Below, piece after piece: positions 46,541 to 58,237 of a stretch of 64,000 nt of DNA. Below the pieces are notes generated by a model that made no database searches, had not been told where the DNA came from, and saw nothing but the letters and a program-made list of their open reading frames with translations. A program made the position numbers and the translations under genes. The DNA is from an uncultured Bacteroidales bacterium (GTDB lineage Bacteria > Bacteroidota > Bacteroidia > Bacteroidales > UBA932): contig CALVDE010000017.1 of NCBI GenBank assembly GCA_944326265.1, positions 62,001-126,000 on the forward strand. The letters run 5' to 3'. Within the stretch, counting starts at the first letter, position 1. Each line of letters starts with the position of its first letter.

Positions 46541-49282
46541 TTATTTGAGGACCTTGGTGCTCCAGTCGGTCCATTCCGGTGATACAAGTACCTGAGGGGA
46601 CTGCAGCTTGCCTGATACGGCAGTCGCAGCCTCCACTTTCTCGCGTGTCGTGTTGTAGAGGTCGCCCAGGGAGATATTGCCGCCGGCATCCTGGATGGTC
46701 TTGATCAGATAGTATGTAAAGTATCCCTGACGCTTGTCGTAGTATACGCTGGATGTCTGCTCGCCAGAACTGGAAGAGAAGCATATCAGCTTGCCGCCCA
46801 GCATGGAGTACTTGGGCACTACGCGCACTCCTTTCTGTGCGACCAGCGGCTCCTTGCTCTTGTAACCACCGCTGAAGCAGGCGTCAAGGAAAACGTAAGA
46901 AGCCTGGCACGGCACTTCGGACAGCTTGGCATACAGCTCGTTGAGTGAGATTCCCAGCTTTATGTACTTGCCTGTCACGTCCACGGGCAGCAGATAGGGC
47001 TCGCGTGATGACTCGTCGTTGCTGCCGTGTCCGGAATAGTAGAAGAAAAGTTCGGCATCCGGCGTGGCCTTGCCTATATTGATGAGCCAGTCGATAGACT
47101 CTCGCATTATGCCGGCCGTAGCATTGTCTATGAACCGGATATGGTCGTCAGGAATGCCGAATGTGCGGACACAGTATTCCTTGAAGACTATGGCGTCGTT
47201 GCAGGCGAAGGGTACGTTGATCTCAGCGCTTCCTCCCACTATTGAGTAGTCCTCGTTGCCTATGATCAGCGCGTACCGGTTGGGATGCGTTATGCCGGCC
47301 GGAACGTTCTCAAGCAATTCTGATTCCATGGCCAGAGTGTAGCCGGTGTTGACTGCAGGACGTTCGTCCAGCTTGCCCTCTATGACTATCTTGTTGGCGG
47401 TGGAAAGGTATTCGCCCAGTTTGACCTTGAATACGTCCTGGACAAGAGCGAACGTGGAGCCCTCGGAGATCTTCACGGCTATGGGAATGGAGTCAAGGTC
47501 AAACCTCTTGTTGACAAGAAAGTCGAAAGTCAGGGGCACCACTTCTCCCGGCTGTATCGAGTCCAGCACTGTCTCGATGTTGTCTGTGGGGATGATGTTG
47601 TCGGGGCACTCGAATGAGACCCGGGTCTCCTTTGCGGACATGCGGCCTGTGTTCTGTACGGCTACGATAAGCTTTCCTCTGTCACCCAGCGTGATGGATG
47701 TTCCTCTTGCTGACATGTACTGATAGTCGGCAATCAGCAGATTGGGACGGGCCATGTCCTGGATGTTGACCACCAGGCTGGAGGGGTCGGCGTCCATGCC
47801 GCTTTCCTCAAGAGTGTACACCGTTATGTTGGCTTCGGCAGTCGGTGCGGCTTCGCTCATCACATATCTGAAAGTGAAGTCCTTGGTCTCTCCGGCCTTG
47901 ATTATGCCTGCATCGATCTCCCTGGAACCTTCAAAATAGCGGTCCAGGCCGCTGTTCTCGGAGAGCAGTATCTTGACGTTGTGGGCATCGCCCATTCCGC
48001 TGTTGTTCACGGACAGGGATATGGAGAAGCTTTCGCCTGCGTCGATCACCTTGTTGGCGTTGGTTTCCGTGAAGCCTGTGATAAGGGTGGTCAGTACAGG
48101 CGGCTCTCCCTGGAACACTGCACTGACGGTGTCTGCGGCATTGAGGTTCATGGCCAGCTGCCGGTAGTTGTTCAGTCTCTGCTCGAACGAGCTGTATGTG
48201 TCACCGTCTGCGATGATGGACAGCAGTACTGTGGCTTCTGCAGTCATGTCCATGAACTTGTAACATTCTTCGAGACCTTTCATGTAGACAGCGGACGTGG
48301 GTTCCTGCGCGAGTATTTTCTCGAAGTATATCCTCGCATCGTACAGATAGGGATAGGCCTGCTGCTTTAGCTTCATGGCTTCGGCCTCGTCAATCACCGC
48401 GTAGGCGTGATTGTTGATCTCTGAGCCTATCTTGAAACTGCACTTTGCGACACCTTTCATGATCGCCAGATCCTCCGGGAAGAAGGACAGCAGTCTCTTG
48501 TAGATGCCCAGGGCTTCTTCCGCGTTGCCGGCGGCCTCTTCCATCCTGGCCTTTATGGGAAGCACGTTGATGTCGTTGGGGTCAACGGCGAGGACTTTGT
48601 CTATGGTGCTCAGCAGCTCCTGCTGGTTCTGAGTCGCGATGTACAGGTTGATGAGGTTGTAGTAGAAGTCCAGTGTGTTGGGGAACTGCGCAATGGCCTT
48701 GAGCAGGACTCTCTCCTGTTCGGTGTAGTTGTGCTCGGACAGATAGATCATGTTGAGGAAGACGATGCAGTCTTTGGCCCGTTCCGGCTCGCCGGTGGAG
48801 AGGTACTCGTTGAAGCACAGGGCCGCATCGGCTGTCTTCTGGAGCTTGTAGGCCGAGATGCCGGTGTTGTACACGATCTGCGGATAGAGCTCGTCGCGGC
48901 CGCTCAGTTCAGTGGCCAGTGACGGATTCTTGGGCAGTGTGATGTATGCCATTCCGAACTGGTAGGCCATCTGGGTGTCGTTCATGTTGGAGAAGAACAT
49001 GGCCGCGTTCTTCAGCACGGGGTAGATCTGCGTAAGCCTGTTCTTCGCGGCATTCATGGCGTTAGGGTCGGAGTAGGCTTCCAGCAGCTGTGTGTAGAGG
49101 GTGTAGCTCTGGTAGAGATGACCGTACATTTCCGTGCTGTTGTCGCCCCTGGCGTTCTCGTACAGCACGTACTGCTGGTTGGCGCGGGACAGGACGGACT
49201 GGGCATCCTGACCGTAGAGTCCGTCGCTTGCGGCTGCCAGCAGCAGCAAGGACAGCAGTATGATTGATGATTTGCCTTTCAT
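46541..49282 (-). CDS. Exported TPR protein with C-terminal caspase (C14) domain
   Basis: A 913-residue protein with a signal peptide (to about GLYGQD). Residues about 30-390 are TPR-like helical repeats (for example KAIAQFPNTLDFYYNLINLY, KVLAVDPNDINVLPIKARM). Residues about 405-640 hold two CARDB-like Ig domains (for example ISLSVNNSGMGDAHNVKILL and LIVAVQNTGRMSAKETRVSF). The C-terminal region from about 665 is a caspase-like peptidase: RYALIIGNEDY at its start, catalytic His752 in YYSGHGSND and Cys802 in FLDACFSGGY. The catalytic dyad is intact. The gene is followed on the same strand, 11 bp upstream, by a WD40-like exported protein, so the two are one operon. Substrate and trigger are unknown. 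Confidence 0.88.
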   Translation of the reverse strand: MKGKSSIILLSLLLLAAASDGLYGQDAQSVLSRANQQYVLYENARGDNSTEMYGHLYQSYTLYTQLLEAYSDPNAMNAAKNRLTQIYPVLKNAAMFFSNMNDTQMAYQFGMAYITLPKNPSLATELSGRDELYPQIVYNTGISAYKLQKTADAALCFNEYLSTGEPERAKDCIVFLNMIYLSEHNYTEQERVLLKAIAQFPNTLDFYYNLINLYIATQNQQELLSTIDKVLAVDPNDINVLPIKARMEEAAGNAEEALGIYKRLLSFFPEDLAIMKGVAKCSFKIGSEINNHAYAVIDEAEAMKLKQQAYPYLYDARIYFEKILAQEPTSAVYMKGLEECYKFMDMTAEATVLLSIIADGDTYSSFEQRLNNYRQLAMNLNAADTVSAVFQGEPPVLTTLITGFTETNANKVIDAGESFSISLSVNNSGMGDAHNVKILLSENSGLDRYFEGSREIDAGIIKAGETKDFTFRYVMSEAAPTAEANITVYTLEESGMDADPSSLVVNIQDMARPNLLIADYQYMSARGTSITLGDRGKLIVAVQNTGRMSAKETRVSFECPDNIIPTDNIETVLDSIQPGEVVPLTFDFLVNKRFDLDSIPIAVKISEGSTFALVQDVFKVKLGEYLSTANKIVIEGKLDERPAVNTGYTLAMESELLENVPAGITHPNRYALIIGNEDYSIVGGSAEINVPFACNDAIVFKEYCVRTFGIPDDHIRFIDNATAGIMRESIDWLINIGKATPDAELFFYYSGHGSNDESSREPYLLPVDVTGKYIKLGISLNELYAKLSEVPCQASYVFLDACFSGGYKSKEPLVAQKGVRVVPKYSMLGGKLICFSSSSGEQTSSVYYDKRQGYFTYYLIKTIQDAGGNISLGDLYNTTREKVEAATAVSGKLQSPQVLVSPEWTDWSTKVLK

Positions 49283-49293
49283 AAGCTTAATGA

Positions 49294-51414
49294 TTAGTTG
49301 AATATATTTCTGAATTTGATGTTCACTATGATTCTGCGGAACTCACCGCCACGGACGTCGCTTACCTCTGTGCGGAAGTTGTATACGCATTTGTCCTTGT
49401 TGGCGCTCAGTTCCTCCACGTTGTTCTCAAGCCATACCTTGACGCTTGCGGCGCGGATGAATGCCAGCTGCTCGTTGTTGCGGATGTCTGTCTCGTCCGT
49501 GACGGTCATGCTCGAGAGCTCGTCCTTGGCGTAATAGGGAGTCTCGTTGAACTCGCCGCAGCTTCCGTCATAGAGTATGCGGCCTACCGGGATGGCATCG
49601 GCCGATCCCGTGATGGTGATTTCTATGCTGCCCGCCTCTTCTACGTATTTCTTCATGTCTCCGGACAGGGCGGTCCTGATGGCCTCAAGCATCGTGAGAG
49701 CGGCATTGGACTCCTCTACCATGAACTTGCCCGGGCCGAAGTCCTCCTGGTAGGAGAATCCCTCGGACACGTCGTACTGATAGCCGAGGTTGTAGTTGTA
49801 GATCTTGTTGCCGTCGGCATCGAAGTCGCTCTCGATCTCGGTGTTGATGGTTATTTCGGTCTTGTCCGTGATGACGTTCTCCTGTTTTTTCTCCTCCATG
49901 ATCTCCTGTGTCTGCTGCTGCAGGGCCTCCATCTCCATGTTTACCGTCTGAAGCATGGCCACGGGAATGAATTCCAGGCTCTCCTCCTCGAAGCTGATGT
50001 CTTCGATGATGTAGCTCCTCTGGTCGAAAATATAGGTCTTGTCCGTAGTCTGGTTGACCACCTCGAGATAGACGAGCTGGAACTCGTCATTCTCATCCAG
50101 GGTGTAAATAGGATTCTCGTATGAGAGGTTTCCGGTGCGCACGTCCTGGAAGTCTTCCTGGGGTATTTCCAGCTTGATGGTGTTCAGTTCCTTGAACTTG
50201 ATGTCTATCGCGTGGTTCTCGGTGTCATATTCTTCAGCGATGAACGGGTCTTCCAGCCTGATGCTCTGGGTCGCGATAGCCGTGGCTGCCTGGTCCAGCA
50301 GCATACTCTTCTGTCTGGCGGCGTTCTCGTCGGTTACTCTGACCCGGTATTCGTCCATCGACTCGCCGTCCATCTGCCTGATCCAGTCGGCCATCATCTT
50401 GTCCACCTCCTCGCTCAGCCTGGACTTGTAGAGCGGCGGCAGGGACGACATATCCCAGAACACGACTTTTTCTCCTGTGTTGTGGCTCAGGGTGGTGACT
50501 TCGTTGTTGGTGTGGAAGTTGAGGGCCAGGACTCCGTCTATGGGAGTGCCGTCTGCCGTGCCTGTGCGGAACACGGTCCTGCCGTTGATCAGGTTGTACA
50601 CGATAATCGAGTCCCGGAGGGCGTAGGCGATATATTTGCCTTCGGGATGCCACGAGGACTGCACTACATCCCTGATGCCTTCTGTAATTACCTTCCTGTC
50701 GTAGTCTATGGAGTTGACTATGTGCAGGCCGGCGGTGTCGCAGCTCACGGCTATCTCCCTTGAGTCGGGGGAGAATGCTATGTGGTTGACCGGACCTGCG
50801 AAGCGGACGATCCTCCTGAGCTCCGATGTTCCGGTGTTCCAGATGTCCATCTCACTGCCCCGGGCGGCGGCGATATAGTATTTGTTGGGACTCATGGCTA
50901 TATGGTCATAGACTTCCCCGCTTTCGATTATCGCCGTGGGCCTGTAGTTCTCGGTGGAATACCTTATAATCTGTCCGTAGGAGTCGGCTGTGACCAGCTC
51001 ACGGGCATCAGTGGAGTAGGCTGCGGCCGTTACAGACGGGACTCCCTTCTTTTCCTTGTCCAGGACGAACGGGTCGGTGCGCTTGACCCCCTTGATCTCG
51101 GCGAGGATGCGGTTGCGGTCCCGGTTGGAGATGATGAACACGTTCCTGCCGTTGCGGTAGGTGACGGCTATGGACGCGCCCGTGGGGTTGATATGGAAGT
51201 TCTCCACGCTGTAGTCGTAGACAGGACGGTTCATGAGGTTGTACAATGTGCCCTCGTCGCTTTTGTAGATGATGCTGAATCCTCTGAAGCGGACATCTTC
51301 ATATTGCCTGTCGATGGTGAATGTGGACCGCTCCGTAATCTGGGCGCCGAGTGGTGCGGAGACGGAGAGCGCGGTCATTGAGAGAAGTAGTGTTCTGAAA
51401 GTCTTGAAGTTCAT
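49294..51414 (-). CDS. Exported WD40-like propeller protein
   Basis: A 706-residue protein starting at MNFKTFRTLLLSM, with a signal peptide (to about PLGAQ); an upstream in-frame Met at 51468 adds a non-signal segment and is rejected. Residues about 30-350 have WD40/PQQ-like blade strands (for example NHIAFSPDSREIAVSCD, YIAYALRDSIIVYNL). A charged linker with repeated Glu/Gln (about 480-540) follows. The C-terminal part (about 570-706) has the pattern NNEQLAFIRAASVKVWLENN, reminiscent of OmpA/MotB-like peptidoglycan-binding domains, though I could not confirm this. It is the first gene of the operon with the caspase-like protein and diverges from the ATP synthase operon. Confidence 0.8.
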   Translation of the reverse strand: MNFKTFRTLLLSMTALSVSAPLGAQITERSTFTIDRQYEDVRFRGFSIIYKSDEGTLYNLMNRPVYDYSVENFHINPTGASIAVTYRNGRNVFIISNRDRNRILAEIKGVKRTDPFVLDKEKKGVPSVTAAAYSTDARELVTADSYGQIIRYSTENYRPTAIIESGEVYDHIAMSPNKYYIAAARGSEMDIWNTGTSELRRIVRFAGPVNHIAFSPDSREIAVSCDTAGLHIVNSIDYDRKVITEGIRDVVQSSWHPEGKYIAYALRDSIIVYNLINGRTVFRTGTADGTPIDGVLALNFHTNNEVTTLSHNTGEKVVFWDMSSLPPLYKSRLSEEVDKMMADWIRQMDGESMDEYRVRVTDENAARQKSMLLDQAATAIATQSIRLEDPFIAEEYDTENHAIDIKFKELNTIKLEIPQEDFQDVRTGNLSYENPIYTLDENDEFQLVYLEVVNQTTDKTYIFDQRSYIIEDISFEEESLEFIPVAMLQTVNMEMEALQQQTQEIMEEKKQENVITDKTEITINTEIESDFDADGNKIYNYNLGYQYDVSEGFSYQEDFGPGKFMVEESNAALTMLEAIRTALSGDMKKYVEEAGSIEITITGSADAIPVGRILYDGSCGEFNETPYYAKDELSSMTVTDETDIRNNEQLAFIRAASVKVWLENNVEELSANKDKCVYNFRTEVSDVRGGEFRRIIVNIKFRNIFN

Positions 51415-51437
51415 AATCAGTAGGGTAAATGATTTGA

Positions 51438-51445
51438 CAAAATTA
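51438..51445 (-). promoter_or_regulatory. Candidate -7 box for the WD40-caspase operon
   Basis: On the minus strand TAATTTTG fits TAnnTTTG and is 23 bp before the start at 51414. No clear -33 box. Confidence 0.4.
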
Positions 51446-51455
51446 ATGAAAATAA

Positions 51456-53029
<1,574 letters not shown>

Positions 53030-53030
<1 letters not shown>

Positions 53031-53278
53031 TGGAACTTTTGATTGTATCACCTGTCAGGACCGTATGCGATACGGATGTGGTCAAGGTCTTCTTCCCCGG
53101 TGCCGCCGGCGGACTGGAGATTTTCCCCGGCCATGCTCCTCTGCTTACGTCCCTTGCACCCGGGGAGATTGTCTATACGGCCCCGGACGGGAAGGAGACG
53201 GCCGTTGCGGTCCGGGCCGGCTGCGTCCGGCTGCTGAAGGACAGGATCGAGGCATGTGTTGAGACAGTGGAGCCATGA
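53030..53278 (+). CDS. atpC: F1Fo ATP synthase subunit epsilon
   Basis: An 82-residue protein corresponding to the N-terminal beta-sandwich of epsilon (LLIVSPVRTVCDTDVVKVFF, then GGLEIFPGHAPLLTSLAPGE). The C-terminal two-helix regulatory arm of proteobacterial epsilon is absent; short epsilon subunits are normal in Bacteroidetes. It overlaps atpD by 1 bp and atpB by 4 bp (ATGA), so the three are translationally coupled. Confidence 0.95.
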
Positions 53279-54372
53279 GAGCGTGGAAATACATATTGCC
53301 GTTGATTATGCTGGCGTTGTTCTCAACGCTTCCGGTCCGTGCCGCAGATGAGCCGGAGAACGGGCAGGAGGAGGGTTTCAGTGCCAAGGATGTGGTCCTG
53401 GGTCATTTCGAGGACAGCTATTGGTGGCATATCGGCACATTCGGAGGCCGGGAGCTCAATCTGTATCTGCCGGTGATAGTCCGCAGCAGGACGGACGGAT
53501 GGTGTGCGTTCTCTTCCAGGCATCTGAGCGGCGGAGCTTCTTACAGGGGGCTGAGTATCGCCGGGGACGGAAAATACAAGGGCAAGGTGGTGGAGACTCT
53601 CTCCGACGGCAGTGTGGTCCGTCCGTTTGATCTCTCCATAACCAGGACAGTGGCCGCGCTGCTGCTCAACAGCGCGTTGGTGCTGGCTCTGGTGCTCGGC
53701 GCGGCAAGGTGGTACCGGCACAGGAAGGTGACCGAGACTCCTCATGGGCTGGCGGCCCTGATGGAGTGGGCGGTCGAAACGGTTGAGGAAGATATTATCA
53801 AGCCCGGTGTAGGAGAGAACTGGCGCAGATTCGCGCCTTTCCTTCTTACGGTCTTCTTCTTCATCCTGATCAACAATTTCATGAGCCTTATACCGTTCTT
53901 CCCTGGAGGAGTCAACGTGACAGGCAATATAGCGGTGACCTTCACTCTCGCGCTTGCGTCGTTCATCGCGATCAACCTCTTCGGAGGCCGGGAGTACTGG
54001 AAGGATATTTTCTGGCCGGATGTTCCTGCATGGCTGAAAGTTCCGGTGCCTCTGATACCGCTGATAGAGTTCGTGGGTATTTTTACCAAGCCGTTCGCCC
54101 TTATGATCCGACTCTTCGCCAATATGCTGGCAGGTCATGCTGCGATTATGTGCCTGGTATGTGTGATATTCGTTACGGCAAGTATGGGCGCGGCCCTGAA
54201 TGCATCCATGACAGTGGTCTCGCTGATATTCGCGGTATTCATGAACTGTCTGGAGGTGCTGGTGGCATTCCTGCAGGCATACGTGTTCACCATGCTGTCG
54301 GGCGTGTTCATCGGACTGGCGCAGGGTGAGGAAGGAAAAAGTAAAAACAAGAAACTGATAGAAAACAGATAA
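53275..54372 (+). CDS. atpB: F1Fo ATP synthase subunit a
   Basis: A 365-residue membrane subunit that provides the proton half-channels. It has an N-terminal signal-peptide-like segment (about 1-23) and a roughly 100-residue extracytoplasmic region before the first membrane helix of subunit a, making it longer than the approximately 270-residue E. coli protein; this extension is known in Bacteroidetes. The conserved helix LIEFVGIFTKPFALMIRLFANMLAGH carries the essential Arg (in IRLFANML). Further helices follow to the C-terminus (VFTMLSGVFIGLAQGEE). It lies 17 bp before atpE. Confidence 0.97.
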   Translation: MRAWKYILPLIMLALFSTLPVRAADEPENGQEEGFSAKDVVLGHFEDSYWWHIGTFGGRELNLYLPVIVRSRTDGWCAFSSRHLSGGASYRGLSIAGDGKYKGKVVETLSDGSVVRPFDLSITRTVAALLLNSALVLALVLGAARWYRHRKVTETPHGLAALMEWAVETVEEDIIKPGVGENWRRFAPFLLTVFFFILINNFMSLIPFFPGGVNVTGNIAVTFTLALASFIAINLFGGREYWKDIFWPDVPAWLKVPVPLIPLIEFVGIFTKPFALMIRLFANMLAGHAAIMCLVCVIFVTASMGAALNASMTVVSLIFAVFMNCLEVLVAFLQAYVFTMLSGVFIGLAQGEEGKSKNKKLIENR

Positions 54373-54377
54373 AATAA

Positions 54378-54605
<228 letters not shown>

Positions 54606-54620
54606 TAAGGAGGACTGGCT

Positions 54621-55139
54621 ATGGGACTGCTGCAACCGGAACCGGGATTGCTTATATGGATGACCATAGCGTTCCTCATTGTCTTCGGACTGCTGGCCAA
54701 GTTCGGCTTTCCGGTGATTCAGAAGACTCTTGACGAGCGCAGGAAGTACATCGACTCGTCCCTGGAGGCTGCCGGAGAGGCCAGGCGCAGGCTTGACGGG
54801 CTGGAGGCAGAGATGGACGGGATGCGTCAGGAGGCACGGAAGGAGAGGAACGAGATCCTCAAGTCCGCAGCTGATGCCCGTGAGAAAATACTCTCGGAGG
54901 CAAGGCAGCGTGCGGGCGAGGAGGGTGAGCGGATTATTGCCGCCGCCAGAATCAGTGCGCGCAATGAGGGCGAGGCTATCGTCCGGGACGCACGGCGTCA
55001 GGTGGCCATGCTCTCCATAGCCGTCAGCGAGAAGGTGCTGCGCGGCAGGCTGGAGGATGAGCGGGCTCAGACCGAGCTGGTCGAGAAACTCATCTCGGAG
55101 ATAGAGCAGAAAGGTAAAGTCAGTGACAAGGAGGCTTGA
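54621..55139 (+). CDS. atpF: F1Fo ATP synthase subunit b
   Basis: A 172-residue stator subunit. One N-terminal membrane helix (about 10-30, LIWMTIAFLIVFGLLAKFGF) is followed by a long charged coiled-coil region (about 35-150) with heptad-like EARRRLDGLEAEMDGMRQEA. The length and layout are typical. The gene ends just before the atpH start, with an AGGAGG site in its final codons. Confidence 0.96.
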   Translation: MGLLQPEPGLLIWMTIAFLIVFGLLAKFGFPVIQKTLDERRKYIDSSLEAAGEARRRLDGLEAEMDGMRQEARKERNEILKSAADAREKILSEARQRAGEEGERIIAAARISARNEGEAIVRDARRQVAMLSIAVSEKVLRGRLEDERAQTELVEKLISEIEQKGKVSDKEA

Positions 55140-55141
55140 CA

Positions 55142-55699
55142 ATGACCGGTATAGGACTGATATCAAGGCGTTATGCCAGTGCCCTCGCCGAATATTCGGC
55201 AGGGCTCGGCGAGGAGGACAGGGTCTACGCCCAGTTGCTGCCGCTGTCTGAACGTTACGACTATGTTCCCGAGGTGAGGGAGACAGTCCTTTCTCCGGTA
55301 GTGTCCGTGGAGGAGAAGACGGCGGTGATTTCGGCTCTTTTCGAGGGCGGTCCCTGCCGTTCGCTGCGCGATTTTATCCTGCTTGTGCTCCGTCACCGCA
55401 GGGAGGCGTATTTTTATTTCATCCTGCATTCGTTCATTGCCCTCTACCGCGACAGGCATCATATAAAGGAAGCGGTGCTGACTACGGCCGCCGCTCTCGG
55501 TGAGAATGTCAGGGATGCGGTGCGCAATGTGATGCAGGAACGCTGCGGATGCACTGTCAATGTGACTGTCAGGGTGGATCCGGAGATAATAGGAGGTTTC
55601 GTGTTCAGGATGGAGGACACGTTCATCGATGCGAGCGTGGTGTCCCAGCTCAGGACTCTGCGCAGAAGGCTGGGGGACAATCCGGTCAAGAAAATTTAG
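55142..55699 (+). CDS. atpH: F1Fo ATP synthase subunit delta
   Basis: A 185-residue subunit linking the stator to the top of F1. The ATG at 55142 is preferred, as the AGGAGG site lies about 8 nt upstream; a TTG at 55136 is also in frame. The N-terminal domain begins GLISRRYASALAEYS and the C-terminal part has the family motif VRVDPEIIGGFVFRMEDTFIDASV. Length is normal. It lies 20 bp before atpA. Confidence 0.95.
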   Translation: MTGIGLISRRYASALAEYSAGLGEEDRVYAQLLPLSERYDYVPEVRETVLSPVVSVEEKTAVISALFEGGPCRSLRDFILLVLRHRREAYFYFILHSFIALYRDRHHIKEAVLTTAAALGENVRDAVRNVMQERCGCTVNVTVRVDPEIIGGFVFRMEDTFIDASVVSQLRTLRRRLGDNPVKKI

Positions 55700-55719
55700 A
55701 GACAGACAAATTATAGAAT

Positions 55720-57306
55720 ATGAGTGAGAAATTAGATAAAGTAAGACCTTCGGAGGTGTCCGGGGCGCTGCTGGCGGAACTTCAGGGCATAGACCTCGAG
55801 GCCAGATATGCCGAGGTCGGCACGGTGCTTCAGGTCAGTGACGGCGTGGTGCGCATATTCGGACTCCGCAATGCAGAGGCCAGCGAGCTGCTTGAATTCG
55901 ACAACGGCATGAAGGCTGTGGTCATGAATCTGGAGGAGGACAATGTGGGAGCCGTACTCCTGGGTCCTACAGATCAGGTCAAGGAAGGCGACATGGTGCG
56001 CAGGACGGGCCATACGGCATCCATTGGCGTGGGCGAGGGCCTTCTGGGACGTGTAATCAATCCGCTGGGCGAGCCGATAGACGGCGGCGGCGACATCAGA
56101 GGAGAGATGGTGGAGATGCCCCTGGACAGAAAGGCGCCCGGGGTGATTTTCCGCCAGCCTGTCAACCAGCCGCTCCAGACCGGACTTAAGGCAGTGGATG
56201 CCATGATCCCTATCGGGCGCGGCCAGAGGGAACTGATAATCGGTGACCGTCAGACAGGCAAGACAGCGATAGCGGTGGACACCATCATCAATCAGAGGGC
56301 CGGTTATGAGTCGGGGGATCCGGTCTACTGTATCTATGTGGCGGTAGGTCAGAAAGCGTCGACAGTGGCCAATCTGGTGGATACACTCAACAGATACGGA
56401 GCGATGGACTACACCGTGGTAGTGGCGGCCACCGCTTCTGATCCCGCAGCCGTGCAGTATTTCGCTCCTTTTGCCGGTGCCGCCATCGGAGAGTATTTCC
56501 GTGATACGGGACGGCACGCGCTGGTGGTCTATGATGATCTTTCCAAGCAGGCGGTGGCCTACCGCGAGGTGTCCCTGATTCTCCGCAGGCCTTCCGGACG
56601 TGAGGCATATCCCGGCGACATATTCTATCTGCATTCACGTCTGCTGGAGAGGGCGGCCAAGATTATAGCCCAGGAGGAGGTGGCCAGAGAGATGAACGAT
56701 CTTCCGCCGTCCCTGAAGGACAAGGTCCGAGGCGGCGGCTCGCTTACGGCCCTGCCGATTATTGAGACACAGGCCGGGGACGTGTCGGCGTATATCCCGA
56801 CCAATGTCATATCCATTACCGACGGACAGATATTCCTCGATACGGATCTGTTCAACGAAGGCAATCTGCCGGCGATAGATGTCGGTATATCTGTTTCCAG
56901 AGTCGGGGGCAACGCTCAGGTGAAGGCCATGAAGAAAGTCGCCGGAACACTGAAAATCGATCAGGCGCAGTTCCGCGAGCTGGAGTCATTCTCCAAGTTC
57001 AGCAGCGATATGGATCCGGTTACGGCCGCTGTGCTTGACCGGGGCCGCAAGAATACGCGCCTGCTCATCCAGCCTCAGTACACTCCGATGCCTGTGGGTC
57101 AGCAGATAGCCGTGCTCTATTGCGGTACGCACGGACTCCTTCGCGACGTGCCCCTGGACCGGGTCTCTGATTTCGAGAGGCTGCTGATAGAGTCTCTCAA
57201 GCCGACGGGAGTGTTTGACACACTGGCCGCCGGAAATCTTGATGATGATACATGTCACAGGATAGAGACTGCCGCCGCTGAGGTGGCCGCCACGTTAAAG
57301 GCATAG
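55720..57306 (+). CDS. atpA: F1Fo ATP synthase subunit alpha
   Basis: A 528-residue subunit. The P-loop is [13 protein letters not shown] (about 173), then the alpha signature [14 protein letters not shown], and the arginine-finger region is in this stretch (SRVGG). The N-terminal [18 protein letters not shown] and the segment [16 protein letters not shown] are typical. Length is normal. It lies 5 bp before atpG. Confidence 0.98.
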   Translation: MSEKLDKVRPSEVSGALLAELQGIDLEARYAEVGTVLQVSDGVVRIFGLRNAEASELLEFDNGMKAVVMNLEEDNVGAVLLGPTDQVKEGDMVRRTGHTASIGVGEGLLGRVINPLGEPIDGGGDIRGEMVEMPLDRKAPGVIFRQPVNQPLQTGLKAVDAMIPIGRGQRELIIGDRQTGKTAIAVDTIINQRAGYESGDPVYCIYVAVGQKASTVANLVDTLNRYGAMDYTVVVAATASDPAAVQYFAPFAGAAIGEYFRDTGRHALVVYDDLSKQAVAYREVSLILRRPSGREAYPGDIFYLHSRLLERAAKIIAQEEVAREMNDLPPSLKDKVRGGGSLTALPIIETQAGDVSAYIPTNVISITDGQIFLDTDLFNEGNLPAIDVGISVSRVGGNAQVKAMKKVAGTLKIDQAQFRELESFSKFSSDMDPVTAAVLDRGRKNTRLLIQPQYTPMPVGQQIAVLYCGTHGLLRDVPLDRVSDFERLLIESLKPTGVFDTLAAGNLDDDTCHRIETAAAEVAATLKA

Positions 57307-57310
57307 GACG

Positions 57311-58207
57311 ATGGCTGCGCTTAAAGAGCTTAAAGGACGAATCAACTCCGTGCAGAGTACGCTGAAGATCACTTCCGCCATGAAGATGGTCTCCTCGGCC
57401 AAGCTCCACCGTGTACAGGCTTCCATGGAGGCTCTGGCCAGGTATGAGAACCGTTTCACGGAGGCGGTTGCGGCTCTGTGCAGCGATCCGGATGTGGTGA
57501 CGGCTTCTCCGCTGTATCTGCCGCACAAGACTCTCAGGCGGGCCGTGGTGATAGCCATTGCCTCGGACAGCTCTCTGTGCGGTGCTTTCAATGCCAATGC
57601 GGTAAAGGAACTGACGGCACTTATGTCATCTCTGAAGTCAGAAGGATTCACTGAGATAACTCTTTATCCGATAGGTGAGAAAATGGTGCAGGCCGTCTCG
57701 GGACCGGGATTTTCGGAACGGTTCGCACCAGGAGTCAGCATCTGTACTGACTACCGGAGGATGGCCGGGAAATATTCTTTTGACGGTATTGCGCCTTTGG
57801 CGACTCTGCTGATGAAGGAGTATATCGCCGGACGCAACGACAGGGTCTGCATGGTGTACAATCATTTTCATTCCATGGGCCGTCAGTCTCCGGTGACGGA
57901 CCAGCTGCTGCCTTTCAGGGAAGAGAGCGTGGACAACGCAGGACGTGAGGCTGCGCACGATTATATCCTGGAACCCGGCCCGGATGAACTGCTGGCGGAC
58001 CTGTTGCCGTCAGCGACCCGTATAAGGCTGTACAGAGTTCTGCTCGACAGTGTTACGGCTGAGAATGCCGCACGTATGATAGCCATGCAGACAGCCACGG
58101 ACAATGCTCAGGAACTCATAGACGATCTGTCCCTGGAGTATAACAAGCGCCGCCAGCAGGCAATCACCGCCGAACTGGCCGACATCGTATCCTCCTCGGA
58201 GGAATGA
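57311..58207 (+). CDS. atpG: F1Fo ATP synthase subunit gamma
   Basis: A 298-residue central rotor shaft. N-terminal coiled-coil ALKELKGRINSVQSTLKITS, with MKMVSSAKLHR, and the C-terminal helix AARMIAMQTATDNAQELIDD and YNKRRQQAITAELADIV. These are the hallmark ends of gamma. The last gene of the operon; a convergent lipoprotein gene begins 30 bp beyond, with no strong terminator seen. Confidence 0.97.
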   Translation: MAALKELKGRINSVQSTLKITSAMKMVSSAKLHRVQASMEALARYENRFTEAVAALCSDPDVVTASPLYLPHKTLRRAVVIAIASDSSLCGAFNANAVKELTALMSSLKSEGFTEITLYPIGEKMVQAVSGPGFSERFAPGVSICTDYRRMAGKYSFDGIAPLATLLMKEYIAGRNDRVCMVYNHFHSMGRQSPVTDQLLPFREESVDNAGREAAHDYILEPGPDELLADLLPSATRIRLYRVLLDSVTAENAARMIAMQTATDNAQELIDDLSLEYNKRRQQAITAELADIVSSSEE

Positions 58208-58237
58208 TACGTGCCGGCCGTCCGGAGATGCTTTCGG

